From: Mycolicibacterium stellerae
GTDB lineage: Bacteria > Actinomycetota > Actinomycetes > Mycobacteriales > Mycobacteriaceae
Direction: 5' to 3'
Length of the DNA stretch: 64,000 bases
NCBI RefSeq assembly: GCF_003719305.1
Contig: NZ_RARC01000025.1
Coordinates: forward strand, 1-64,000
Under the pieces are notes generated by a model. That model did no database searches. It was not told the origin of the DNA and saw only the letters and a program-made list of their open reading frames with translations. This document shows positions 42,413-50,886 of the stretch, piece after piece; the first letter of the stretch is position 1, and each line of letters starts with the position of its first letter. Position numbers and translations under genes: made by a program.

Positions 42413-43305
42413 CGGACACCATCACCTTTGACCTTGCTGATTACGGCCTCCGCGAACCGCTCCAACTTGGCCACCTTGTCCGAAAGAGCCTCTGCGTCAC
42501 CGCCCTTGACGTAGGGGTTGCGGAAGCCGACCACAACGTCGGTGACACCCATGTCCTCGAGGCGCTTGCACCCGTCGACGGTGCGCGCATCCTGGCTGAC
42601 GGCATGAATCTCGAAGGGTTCGTTACCCTTCCCTGAATCCGCGCGCAGCCCGTGCAACTTCTTGAGCATCGACTCGAGAGCGTCGTTCGGCCCGCCTGCG
42701 TGCATCCACCCATCGCCTTTCGTCGCCGCCCGCTGCAGCGCAGCGTCTGAGTGGCCACCGATGAGCAACGGAATCGGCCGTGTCGGTACCGGACACACCT
42801 TCAGCGACGGGACGTCGTAGAAGCGTCCGCGAAACTCGAAGAAGTCTCCGGACTCCAGCCCTCGAAAGACCTCGATGGCTTCGTCCATGCGCGCGCCTTT
42901 GTGGGCGGGGTCGACACCGGCCATCAGGTAGTCGTCGGGAAATGGGCTGGTCCCGATGCCGATGCCGAGGCCAAGGCGGTTGCCCGTCATCTTCGCAACC
43001 GAGAACGCCTGCTTGGCAGCCAGCACTGGCGCGCGCAGTGGGAACTTCACCACGAAGGTGTTGAAGCGGATGCGTTGAGTAATCGCGCCGAGGAAGGCCG
43101 CGAGCACAAACGGTTCGATGAACTCTTTGCCGTCAAGGAAGCTGCGGTCACCGTCGGCCGTGTAGGGGTAGACGGCTTCCGAGTGCTCCGGATAGCCGAT
43201 GGAGTCGGGGATCGTGAAGCCGTCGTAACCGGCGGCCTCGGCGGCGACGGCAAGGGGGGGCAAATACTCTGAACGCGTCATCACATCGGTGAACGTGAAG
43301 CGCAT
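42409..43305 (-). CDS. LLM-class (luciferase-like) flavin/F420-dependent oxidoreductase (1)
   Basis: 298 residues from the ATG at 43305, with ribosome site AAGAGG. TIM-barrel LLM features: MRFTFTDVMTRSEYLPPLAVAAEAAGYDGFTIPD, NTFVVKFPLRAPVLAAKQAFSVAKMTGNRLGLGIGIG, and the Gly-rich PIPLLIGGHSDAALQRAATKGDGW. In mycobacteria such proteins usually use coenzyme F420. First gene of the LLM-sulfotransferase-DUF1214 operon. Substrate unknown. Confidence 0.82.
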   Translation of the reverse strand: MRFTFTDVMTRSEYLPPLAVAAEAAGYDGFTIPDSIGYPEHSEAVYPYTADGDRSFLDGKEFIEPFVLAAFLGAITQRIRFNTFVVKFPLRAPVLAAKQAFSVAKMTGNRLGLGIGIGTSPFPDDYLMAGVDPAHKGARMDEAIEVFRGLESGDFFEFRGRFYDVPSLKVCPVPTRPIPLLIGGHSDAALQRAATKGDGWMHAGGPNDALESMLKKLHGLRADSGKGNEPFEIHAVSQDARTVDGCKRLEDMGVTDVVVGFRNPYVKGGDAEALSDKVAKLERFAEAVISKVKGDGVR

Positions 43306-43480
43306 GGCGACCTCTTTCAATGCTCGCTGGGATCGATGTCGTCAGGTTGGACCGTGCGCGGGGACTTACCCGAGGGATTCTTGGATCGCCCGCGCCAATA
43401 CCTTCACGAAATCGTGCTGATCGTCGCGGAGACGTTGATGCCAATATCGTTGGGGGGCGAACTCTTCCGCTGGCTTCTGA

Positions 43481-44320
43481 TCATCGCGCCGATGCCTGCC
43501 AATCAGGGAACAAGCGGGCACTCGTTGTCCGCGCGGCCGCCGAAACAACCGGGCCCAGCGCTTCCAACTGCATGGGCCGTCGCGTCGCCAATGAGATCGC
43601 TGCGATCACCCCATGGGGTCCGAGCACCGGCGCGGCCACCGAACTGATTCCCATCCCGCACCGCTCGGCGCTCGAAAATGCGACACCTCGCCGCCGCCGC
43701 ACTCGATCCAGCCGCCGATGCAGATGCTCGATGCCCATTCCATCGCGGGTGGTCCAACGCCGATCGGCGGCGTATCGCCGATCGACGTCTTCCGGGGGCA
43801 ATTGCGCGAGCAGCGCACGCCCGGTGACCGTCTCCTCGGCAGCCAACCGCGCACCGACGTGAGACGGCACGCTATGCGTTGCCGCGCCACCCACCTTGTC
43901 GAGGTAGTGCACGAAGCTGCCGTCCAGTACGCCGAGGTGACCCACCGCTCCCGTCGTGAGATTGAGGTCAACCAGCACAGTCGACGCCGCCGCACGAATA
44001 TCTGTGTAGTCCACCGTGCACCCGTGAAGTTCCTGGAGCCTCCTCCCGAGCCGGAAGCCGTCTGGACCATGCTCGAGCCAGCCCAGATTCACGAGCTGAC
44101 GCAGGATACGGAAGGCGGTCGATCGTGGCAGGCCACTGTGGTCGGCGACTTCCTCGAGCCGAGCGTATTGGCGGTGCGGGCCGAACACGTCCATGACCAA
44201 CGTGACCCGCTCGACGACTCCCGACCTATGCGCCTTGCTGTCGTCGAAATCGTCGTCGACAGCTGTGACGGCGGACGCGCTGGTGATGATGGCTACTTTG
44301 TCTTTCAGGCGGTTGGTCAC
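43481..44320 (-). CDS. IclR family regulator with an SDR-like N-terminal tail
   Basis: 279 residues from the GTG at 44320. Residues about 35-95 are the IclR winged helix (ERVTLVMDVFGPHRQYARLEEVADHSGLPRSTAFRILRQLV) and about 110-275 the effector domain. The first 17 residues (VTNRLKDKVAIITSASA) look like the beginning of a short-chain dehydrogenase and are foreign to IclR proteins, suggesting the 5' end of a lost SDR gene fused to the regulator. It lies between two LLM genes and may control the operon starting at 43305. Confidence 0.75.
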   Translation of the reverse strand: MTNRLKDKVAIITSASAVTAVDDDFDDSKAHRSGVVERVTLVMDVFGPHRQYARLEEVADHSGLPRSTAFRILRQLVNLGWLEHGPDGFRLGRRLQELHGCTVDYTDIRAAASTVLVDLNLTTGAVGHLGVLDGSFVHYLDKVGGAATHSVPSHVGARLAAEETVTGRALLAQLPPEDVDRRYAADRRWTTRDGMGIEHLHRRLDRVRRRRGVAFSSAERCGMGISSVAAPVLGPHGVIAAISLATRRPMQLEALGPVVSAAARTTSARLFPDWQASAR

Positions 44321-44344
44321 GAGGATCGTCCCTTCGTGGGTTGA

Positions 44345-45223
44345 CTACTGAGCCGCCGCGCCGGCGGCGATACGGCCGAATGTGTCCACTTTGTCCGCCA
44401 GCCTGGCCAGATGAGCCTGTGCCTCTTCGGTGGGCCTGTCGGGAATTCCGTAGACCACTTCAGACACGCCCAGGTCGGCCAACAGAGACAGTCTCGACGG
44501 CTCGGGCTTCTGCATATCGAGGACGACGACCCGCGGCCGTCCGGTGCGGCCAGCCGAATCCCATTCGGCGTACAACGAATTGACCGATCTCTGGACGTCG
44601 GCGTCCTTGGGAGTCGACATCCAGCCGTCGGCGTGCTTCGCGATCCACTTGAAGTTCTTTTCGTTGCCCGTCGCGCCGATCAGCACTGGCACGTGTTCCT
44701 GGACGGTCTTCGGCCAAGCCCAGCTAGGCCCGTAGTTGACGAATTCACCGCTGTATGAGGCTTCTTCCTTGATCCAGAGCTCACGCATGGCTTCGATGTA
44801 CTCGCGAAGCATGTTTCGGCGGCTGCCGGCGGGAACATTGTGATCGGCGAGCTCGTCGAGGTTCCAGCCGAAGCCGGCACATACTTCAACTCGGCCGCCC
44901 GAAAGGTGATCCAGGCTCGCTATCGACTTGGCCAACGTGATGCAATCATGCGCAACGGGTAGGCACACCGCGGTGGACAGTCGGATCTCGGTGGTCACCG
45001 CGCAGGCCGTGGCCAAGCTGACCCATGGATCCAACGTCCGCATGTAGCGATCGTCGGGCAGGCTGGCGTCGCCCGTCACCGGGTGAGCGACCTCCCGCTT
45101 GGTCGGTATATGGCTGTGCTCGGGAACATAGAAGGTGCGAAACCCGTTCTTCTCCGCCGCCACCGCCGCGTCCGCTGGGGAGATTCCACGGTCACTGGTG
45201 AAGAGAACAATGCCAAAGTCCAT
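44345..45223 (-). CDS. LLM-class flavin/F420-dependent oxidoreductase (2)
   Basis: 292 residues from the ATG at 45223 (MDFGIVLFTSDRGISPADAAVAAEKNGFRTFYVPEHSHIP). Characteristic regions: STAVCLPVAHDCITLAKSIASLDHLSGGRVEVCAGFGWN and VPVLIGATGNEKNFKWIAKHADGWM. F420-dependent relatives in mycobacteria are numerous. It is followed by the IclR gene after 24 bases and preceded by the TetR gene, all on the minus strand. Only about 35% like the other LLM protein by eye; separate substrate expected. Confidence 0.82.
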   Translation of the reverse strand: MDFGIVLFTSDRGISPADAAVAAEKNGFRTFYVPEHSHIPTKREVAHPVTGDASLPDDRYMRTLDPWVSLATACAVTTEIRLSTAVCLPVAHDCITLAKSIASLDHLSGGRVEVCAGFGWNLDELADHNVPAGSRRNMLREYIEAMRELWIKEEASYSGEFVNYGPSWAWPKTVQEHVPVLIGATGNEKNFKWIAKHADGWMSTPKDADVQRSVNSLYAEWDSAGRTGRPRVVVLDMQKPEPSRLSLLADLGVSEVVYGIPDRPTEEAQAHLARLADKVDTFGRIAAGAAAQ

Positions 45224-45240
45224 GTTGATCCGACGGTCCA

Positions 45241-45864
45241 CTATGCCGGTTGCTTCGAGGCGGACACGGTTTGGACAAGCCGCGAACGAAAAACCAAGGA
45301 CACGCCCTCGCTTAGCTTTTCGGCAATATGGCCGTAGCCACCGACGGTGGATCGCGCATGCATCATTGCGCCGGAAAAGAGCATGTGCAGCGTGGAGATC
45401 ACTGCGGCTGGAAACCCAGGCCCCAAGGACGACGCGATTCGGCTACTGATCTCGACGGCGATCTGCCCGCGTATGTCGTCTACAACCAGATCGTCGGCCA
45501 TGAGTGCGATGGTGCACGCGTCGGCCAGGTGCGGTTTGTCCGCGAGTAACAGTACGAGTTCCCGTAACTGGGCAATGACCCGCGTTTCGGCGCTGTCGTT
45601 GCCGTCGGTGAAAGTGGCCGCATCGCGAAGCAGGTGGAGGTAAACCCCGGCGATGAGGGCATCCTTGGACGGGAAGTGGCTGTAGGCGATGCCGGGCGAT
45701 ACGGCCGCCCTGGCCGCCACGGTGCGGACCGTCAACTCGCCGTACGTCGACCGGCTCAACTCGTCCACCGCCGCTGCCATCAGCTTGCTCATGCTCTGCT
45801 CAGGCCACACGTGCAGCTGGCGTACGGGACAGGTCGGTGACCGGACCAGTTCGTTTTCAGACAC
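45241..45864 (-). CDS. TetR family regulator (paralog A)
   Basis: 207 residues from the GTG at 45864 (VSENELVRSPTCPVRQL). HTH: SKLMAAAVDELSRSTYGELTVRTVAARAAVSPGIAYSHFPSKDALIAGVYLHLL. It aligns along its length with the TetR at 50880 (both PE-K/Q, ...ELTVR/DLTVR..VA.RA.VSP..AY..FPSK.AL.A..YL..L, later ...FSGAMM/FNGALI), so the two are paralogs. A GGAC-type palindrome covers its start codon, implying autoregulation. The LLM gene starts 17 bases after its stop. Confidence 0.83.
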   Translation of the reverse strand: MSENELVRSPTCPVRQLHVWPEQSMSKLMAAAVDELSRSTYGELTVRTVAARAAVSPGIAYSHFPSKDALIAGVYLHLLRDAATFTDGNDSAETRVIAQLRELVLLLADKPHLADACTIALMADDLVVDDIRGQIAVEISSRIASSLGPGFPAAVISTLHMLFSGAMMHARSTVGGYGHIAEKLSEGVSLVFRSRLVQTVSASKQPA

Positions 45865-45871
45865 GTGTCCA
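45858..45871. promoter_or_regulatory. GGAC-N4-GTC operator candidate at start of TetR paralog A
   Basis: On the minus strand the site reads TGGACA-CG-TGTCTG, a variant of TGGACT-NN-AGTCCA. It contains the perfect core GACACGTGTC, and the GTG start codon lies within it, as in paralog B (50873-50886). Confidence 0.5.
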
Positions 45872-45996
45872 GAATAACGTAACCGGGGATCGAAGGCAAC
45901 AAATCCGCGTATTGCCCTGTAAGTAAGTTCTTTTCGGCCATTGCGGCTCGCGTGCGGGTTCATTGAAAAGGACGTCCGCGTACGCAATGGGCGCCA

Positions 45997-46018
45997 AATA
46001 CGGACACTGGTCCGTATT
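45997..46018. promoter_or_regulatory. Perfect palindrome with GGAC-N4-GTCC core
   Basis: AATACGGAC-ACTG-GTCCGTATT is a perfect 9-bp inverted repeat, 133-154 bases upstream of the start of TetR paralog A and downstream of the large exported-protein gene. The core spacing equals that of the TGGACT-NN-AGTCCA sites further on, so the same or a related TetR protein may bind. Confidence 0.6.
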
Positions 46019-46052
46019 AAGGAAGGGGCCTGAGCGGGTCAGCGGCGGACGC

Positions 46053-46086
46053 AGATGGCCAGCGACGCGGACGCCGCTGGCCATCT
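46053..46086. terminator. Hairpin terminator after the large exported-protein gene
   Basis: AGATGGCCAGCG and CGCTGGCCATCT form a perfect 12-bp stem with a 10-base loop, 14 bases beyond the stop at 46101 on the minus strand. There is no T-run, as usual for mycobacterial terminators. Confidence 0.65.
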
Positions 46087-46100
46087 GGTCTCGATCCTTC

Positions 46101-48764
46101 CTAATCTTGGGGGTAGGGCGAGAAGCGCCTGTCGTATCCGCTTTTCCGAAGCGCGAGCTGAGCTTCCCGCTCCTCGGTGGTGACGTACGTCGTGCCAGCC
46201 GGTAGAACGGTGTCGAGGTCTTCCAGCGAGACGACCTGTGACTGCACGGTCGGGTCGACGGTCGAATTCGCATCAAGCTGCTGGAACCGGATGAACAGCG
46301 ACCCCTGGTTCAGGCCACCTGTTGAAACCCAGTTGGCGACACCGGGATCCGTCTTCGAGATGACGAACGTGTAGGTGCCGTCGGCATTGGCGACCGCCTG
46401 CGTGTTGTTGAGACTGTTCTGGACGTCTCCGTAGTCAGAGAAGATCGTCCAATCGTTGGTCACCGGGACGATGAAGTAACCGGCCTTCCCGGGATCGATG
46501 GTGATCACCAGTGCCTCGTCGTCCTCGAGCTCGAAGTACCCGACGCTTTGCAGCTGTGTCGTCAAGACATCGGTGCCGGTCTTAGCCGGCTGGGTCACCA
46601 CATTGGGCTCGCGCAGCTCGCCGGTGACGGGATCGGTGGTCGCCAGTTTGGTCCACTGCTTGAGCGATTGAACCCCGCCCGCGGTGATTTGTGCGGCGAC
46701 TTGCGTCGCATATGCCACCTTTTGTTCCTCTGTCATGGGCGGCACATCCGGACCGCTTGTCTTTTCGATCGACAGAGTCATCGGCGTCTCGGTGTTCCAG
46801 TCGCCCAGGGTGTCGCGAATGATGATCCCAGTCGTCGTGCTCGTCAGCTGGAGGTGATTCGTCTGCCCTTCAGCCGTTGGGTTCGAGTCAAGCGTGATGG
46901 TGAATGTGCCGTCCTCGTTGACCACAAGGTCCTGCATGGACAGCGTCTCGGTCGTGGTGCCCGTGGACCCCGACAAGATGCTGAAGTTCACGTCGGTGGG
47001 ACGTTCGCCGACGAACTGACCCGTGATCACATAGGTCGACGAGCTACTGATCGGTGCGGCTCGGTACACGGTGTCGGGATTGTTATAGGTCACGACCGTT
47101 CCGCCTGCCGTCGTGCCATACCAGGTGTGCTCGGGCAGCAGCAGCGTCGTGATCTCCGGATTATTGGGGTCCAGGTTGAGCGCTGTCATCGCCGCAAAAT
47201 TGGCGTAGTTTTCGACCGCTTCGTCGAGCTGGTCGAGGTTCGTCTGGTCGGGACCCCCGACCAGGGCGTACTTTGCCTGGACATCGGCGAGTAATCCGGC
47301 GCGTAGGTAGGCCATAGCGGCCTGCATCCCGGGCGAGTTCACGATCTGTTCGACCAGAGCCTCGTTTGCCGTCTGCTCTGGCGTCCCGAGTGGACTCACC
47401 GGCTCGACGGTCACGGTGACGGTCATCGACGTCGTTGCACCCTTGTCGGGTGAGAACAGAGCCAACAAATTGGTGTGCGCAGGATTTCCAGGACGGTCGT
47501 CGGCGGTGACGGTGAAGGTATCCGTACCGCCGGTGACGGCGAGCGTGGTGTTCGGGGTGTAGGTGAACGTGCCGTCTTGGTTGAGCACGACGGTGCCGTT
47601 GGACGGCTGACTGCTGACAGACAATGTCAACGGGTCTCCGCTGGCGTCGGTCAACTGGGTGCCCGTGGTGCCCGCCGCAGTGACACGCCCGGTGACCACG
47701 CCGTAGTACGTTTGGCTGTTCTGCGATGCGTTGTAAGTGAGTGCAGGCCCCTTGTTGAACAGGCTGTACTCGAGTTCGCGGCGAATGAAGTCCAAAGCGC
47801 CGAGCAGGGTGGCGGAGCTCGGTGGTGTCACCGGGTTATTGCTCGCCAACGGGTCGACTCCAAACACCTTCATCACACTCGAGAAGAGGCCAACGACCAC
47901 GTTGGACACCACGGCCCGCGGTGTCGTCGTCGGCGACACCGCGACGTTCGAAGCGTCAGCACTCTGTCTTGCCCCGGTCAGTGCGGATTCGATCGCCTCC
48001 GCTACAGACGGCCTCGAAGGGTGATTCTGTGCTGCCAACGACGTCGACGGAGCGTCTACGCCGGCGGACCTCGAGGTATCTTCTCTGGCGGCGCGCAACG
48101 GCACTGCCGTCGAATCCGACTGTGCGGCATCGAACTTGCGGACACTGGTCGTCACATTGCTCGCCAGGGTGCCGACGAGGCTCTCGGCGATCGGATGTCG
48201 GCCTTTCTTGGCCGGAGTGTCGGTGTCGGCCTCACGATCGACGGGGGTCTGGTCTGTGTTGTCCACCGATGCAGGGAGCGTGTTGCCGACGTCATCGGCA
48301 TCATCGGCGTGCGCTCGTGTTCCGCTCGTGCGCTCGGAGACCGAATGCCTGCCGACGCTGGCGGGCGAGATCCCGGTTATCGAACCAAATCTCACGGTCG
48401 GGCGGGAGCGTCTGGTTCCCGTGCTCGTCGTCGAGTCGGTCTTGTCGGATTCCGACGTGGACGCGGGCGCCGTCTCACCCTCCGGACTCGACGAGGTGGT
48501 GTCGGTGCCAGAACTCGCATCGCCGGTTTCGGCGTGTGCGACGCCCAGATTGTTGGTGATCGCCGCGCCGATGCCGAGGGCGATCGCCAGTGCACCCACG
48601 CGGCCGATGTAGCGGGCACTGCGCGACGTCCTGAGTCCCCGCGACGTCGAATCACCCGGCGGCAGCCCCGTCGCAGGGTTGCGCGTCGCGACGTCGGCGG
48701 CCGCTCGGTCGCGCTCCCGAGGTTGACCGGTGCCAAATCGTGTGGTCGTCAAGTTCGCCTCCAT
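46101..48764 (-). CDS. Large exported protein with Ig-like domain and DUF1214-like C-terminus
   Basis: 887 residues. After a polar N-terminus (50 residues) comes a signal sequence RYIGRVGALAIALGIGAAITNN... with likely cleavage after AHA78. Residues about 80-300 are a Ser/Thr/Ala-rich low-complexity region typical of a wall-spanning segment. About 355-455 is a bacterial cadherin/VCBS-like Ig domain (GTVVLNQDGTFTYTPNTTLAVTGGTDTFTVTADDRPG). The C-terminal about 140 residues (DDEALVITIDPGKAG ... SLNNTQAVANADGTYTFVI, DPGVANWVSTGGL) match the DUF1214-like end of the protein at 39922-41280. Probably cell-surface or secreted; adhesion or ligand binding is a guess. Divergent from the P450-TetR pair. 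Confidence 0.78.
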   Translation of the reverse strand: MEANLTTTRFGTGQPRERDRAAADVATRNPATGLPPGDSTSRGLRTSRSARYIGRVGALAIALGIGAAITNNLGVAHAETGDASSGTDTTSSSPEGETAPASTSESDKTDSTTSTGTRRSRPTVRFGSITGISPASVGRHSVSERTSGTRAHADDADDVGNTLPASVDNTDQTPVDREADTDTPAKKGRHPIAESLVGTLASNVTTSVRKFDAAQSDSTAVPLRAAREDTSRSAGVDAPSTSLAAQNHPSRPSVAEAIESALTGARQSADASNVAVSPTTTPRAVVSNVVVGLFSSVMKVFGVDPLASNNPVTPPSSATLLGALDFIRRELEYSLFNKGPALTYNASQNSQTYYGVVTGRVTAAGTTGTQLTDASGDPLTLSVSSQPSNGTVVLNQDGTFTYTPNTTLAVTGGTDTFTVTADDRPGNPAHTNLLALFSPDKGATTSMTVTVTVEPVSPLGTPEQTANEALVEQIVNSPGMQAAMAYLRAGLLADVQAKYALVGGPDQTNLDQLDEAVENYANFAAMTALNLDPNNPEITTLLLPEHTWYGTTAGGTVVTYNNPDTVYRAAPISSSSTYVITGQFVGERPTDVNFSILSGSTGTTTETLSMQDLVVNEDGTFTITLDSNPTAEGQTNHLQLTSTTTGIIIRDTLGDWNTETPMTLSIEKTSGPDVPPMTEEQKVAYATQVAAQITAGGVQSLKQWTKLATTDPVTGELREPNVVTQPAKTGTDVLTTQLQSVGYFELEDDEALVITIDPGKAGYFIVPVTNDWTIFSDYGDVQNSLNNTQAVANADGTYTFVISKTDPGVANWVSTGGLNQGSLFIRFQQLDANSTVDPTVQSQVVSLEDLDTVLPAGTTYVTTEEREAQLALRKSGYDRRFSPYPQD

Positions 48765-48845
48765 TGCCGAATGCCCGAGTGCCTCACCTCACAACTACGA
48801 GGCCTGCGTGGCAGAAATCACAAGGAGCGTTAATGTAGCAGAGCT

Positions 48846-48863
48846 GGCTATCGATCGGTAGCC
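48846..48863. promoter_or_regulatory. Near-perfect palindrome upstream of the P450 gene
   Basis: The 18-base stretch GGCTATCGATCGGTAGCC is symmetric at 16 of 18 positions and lies 35-52 bases before the P450 ATG. It is a candidate operator for the TetR protein encoded immediately downstream of the P450 (50175-50804). Confidence 0.45.
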
Positions 48864-48897
48864 TATTTCGTGGGATCGATCGAGAGGACCGTTGCTT

Positions 48898-50178
48898 ATG
48901 ACCGCAACCGATGACCGCGCCGATGCGTTGGCGGTGGACCCGGAGTATGCGCACATCCAGTTCGGGGCGGTACAGCCGATGCGGATCGAAATCCCCGACC
49001 TGTTCCAGGCGTTGCGTCAGATCGACGATCGAGGTGGGATCGCACGCGGATGGTTCTTCGACCCCGTTCCCGCCTACATCCTGACGCGATACGACGACGT
49101 GAAGGCGGCGTTTCTGGACACCGCCACGTTCTCTCCTGCGGCCACCCAGAAGGTGTTCTCGTTTCCGCTCATGGGCCCGACATTTCTGGGCTACGAGGGC
49201 CGCAAGCATTACGTCCACCGCAAAGTGGTGCAGCCCACCTTCAGTAAGCGCACTTGTGCGGAATACGTTGACTCCCTGCTGGTTCCACAGGCGCACGCCG
49301 TGGTCGATCGGTTCTGCGAACGCGGCGAAGCAGACCTGATGAAGGATTTCGCGAAGCTCTACCCGCTGGCGATCGTCGGGGAACTCCTTGGCTTGCCAGT
49401 GGAGGACTGGGACCGGTTGGCGCGCTGGGCCAACGATCTGGTGCTGGGCGGAGATCCCGATGGCGAAGGACTCTCCGCGGACCAGGTCGACGCTCGACGC
49501 AAGACCTCGGCGCGCGACTTCCGCGAGTGGCTGGCGCCGCTGATCGACGAGCGCCGCGGTAGCTCCGCCGACGACACGCTGACCCTGCTGGCCAACGGTC
49601 TCGTAGAAGGCCAACCGTTGACCGACGAACAGATCATGAGCTTCATGCTGCTGCTGTTTCCCGCAGGCGTCGACACCACGTGGCTGTCACTAGGAACTAT
49701 GCTCGTCGCCATGCTCTCCACAGTCGGCGCTGTCGATGAGCTCACACACAAACCCGAGATGCGTCACTGGGCCGTCGAGGAGACATTGCGATGGGGTCCG
49801 CCGGTGGCACTTCAGCCCCGGCTCACCATCAGGGACATCGAGGTATGCGGGACAACGATTCCCGCCGGTTCACTGACCATGCTTGCCATCGCGGCGGCCA
49901 ACCGCGATCCCGCTCGCTTCCCCGAGCCTGATCGGTGGATACTCGAGCGGCGTCCGACCCAACACCTGTCGTTCAGCGTCGGTGAGCACTTCTGCCTCGG
50001 CTCGCATCTCGCTCGGGCCGAACTGCTGGCCGCGTTAGGAGTCCTCCTCGAGCGACTGCCAGGCCTGCGCTTGACAGGAAGCCCGCGCTTCTGGGGGGCC
50101 GCGGTGCGCGGACCGGATGCTGTACAGGTGGAGTTCGAGCCGACAGCGCCCCGGAAATCGAAGAGGCTCAGCCGCTGA
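48898..50178 (+). CDS. Cytochrome P450
   Basis: 426 residues from the ATG at 48898 (MTATDDRADALAVDPEYAHI), ribosome site GAGAGGA. I-helix oxygen-activation motif FPAGVDTTWLS, K-helix ExxR in VEETLRWGPP, and heme-binding loop FSVGEHFCLGSH with the thiolate Cys at residue 366. A soluble class I bacterial P450 that would hydroxylate a hydrophobic substrate using ferredoxin electrons; no ferredoxin gene is adjacent. Its stop overlaps the downstream TetR frame in a CTGA junction. CYP family not assigned. Confidence 0.88.
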   Translation: MTATDDRADALAVDPEYAHIQFGAVQPMRIEIPDLFQALRQIDDRGGIARGWFFDPVPAYILTRYDDVKAAFLDTATFSPAATQKVFSFPLMGPTFLGYEGRKHYVHRKVVQPTFSKRTCAEYVDSLLVPQAHAVVDRFCERGEADLMKDFAKLYPLAIVGELLGLPVEDWDRLARWANDLVLGGDPDGEGLSADQVDARRKTSARDFREWLAPLIDERRGSSADDTLTLLANGLVEGQPLTDEQIMSFMLLLFPAGVDTTWLSLGTMLVAMLSTVGAVDELTHKPEMRHWAVEETLRWGPPVALQPRLTIRDIEVCGTTIPAGSLTMLAIAAANRDPARFPEPDRWILERRPTQHLSFSVGEHFCLGSHLARAELLAALGVLLERLPGLRLTGSPRFWGAAVRGPDAVQVEFEPTAPRKSKRLSR

Positions 50179-50804
50179 GCGCCGCGCAACAACGCGTCAT
50201 CGACGCCGCCGCGAAATTGTTCGCGAGGCGGGGGTTTTCCGGCACGTCGATGCAGGATATCGCTGACGCACTCGGGATCCGAAAACCCAGCCTCTACAAG
50301 CACTTTGCCAGCAAGGATGACCTGTACAGCGCCGTATTGCAGCAGGCGTTGATACCGTTCTCTGCAGCCATCGACGATGTGCTGAACTCGAAGAGTCCAG
50401 GCCAGAACCCGAGGGCATTGTCGGCGACCTCGTTGCGGATACTCGGCGACAACCCGGACGTCTCCCACCTGCTGCTGCAGGAGCTCATTCAGCTCGACCG
50501 GCCGATACACCCGGACCTTGACCACTGGTTGGATCTGCTTTTCTCCCAGGCCGATAGCGTCGTGGCACTCGAAGGCGGTGCCGACTTCGGCCCCCTTGAG
50601 CGTCGTCTGATTCTGCTCACGCAGCTCAACGTCGTGCTCGGCTTCGCCGTCGCCAAACGCTTGTTGCCGCAGAACATCGATTCTGAGGAGCTGTTCACCC
50701 TCGAGCGCGACATCCTCCAGAATGTGGTGGCGGCGCTATACGGCGCGTCATCGCATGGCAAGTCCCGTGTCCAACTGCCAAGCGTCAACACCGACGGCGG
50801 TTAG
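50175..50804 (+). CDS. TetR family regulator with probable CTG start
   Basis: The HTH (VIDAAAKLFARRGFSGTSMQDIADALGIRKPSLYKHFASKDDLYSAVL) begins immediately after the P450 stop. Upstream in this frame there is no ATG, GTG or TTG before the helix; the first TTG (50217) falls inside helix 1. CTG at 50175, in a CTGA overlap with the P450 stop, gives a complete 209-residue protein beginning SAAQQRVIDAA. The ligand domain is unremarkable. It probably regulates the P450 and itself through the palindrome at 48846. Confidence 0.75.
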   Translation: MSAAQQRVIDAAAKLFARRGFSGTSMQDIADALGIRKPSLYKHFASKDDLYSAVLQQALIPFSAAIDDVLNSKSPGQNPRALSATSLRILGDNPDVSHLLLQELIQLDRPIHPDLDHWLDLLFSQADSVVALEGGADFGPLERRLILLTQLNVVLGFAVAKRLLPQNIDSEELFTLERDILQNVVAALYGASSHGKSRVQLPSVNTDGG

Positions 50805-50872
50805 AGATTGCATTGACGACGGCGTCGCCGCCGGGTGCGTCGGTTGTCAATGTGCGGTACGGGGTCTTATTG

Positions 50873-50886
50873 TGGACTTGTGTCTA
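50873..50886. promoter_or_regulatory. GGAC-N4-GTC operator candidate at start of TetR paralog B
   Basis: TGGACT-TG-TGTCTA matches 10 of 12 arm positions of TGGACT-NN-AGTCCA. The GTG start codon at 50880 lies inside it, the same arrangement as at TetR paralog A. Confidence 0.5.
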
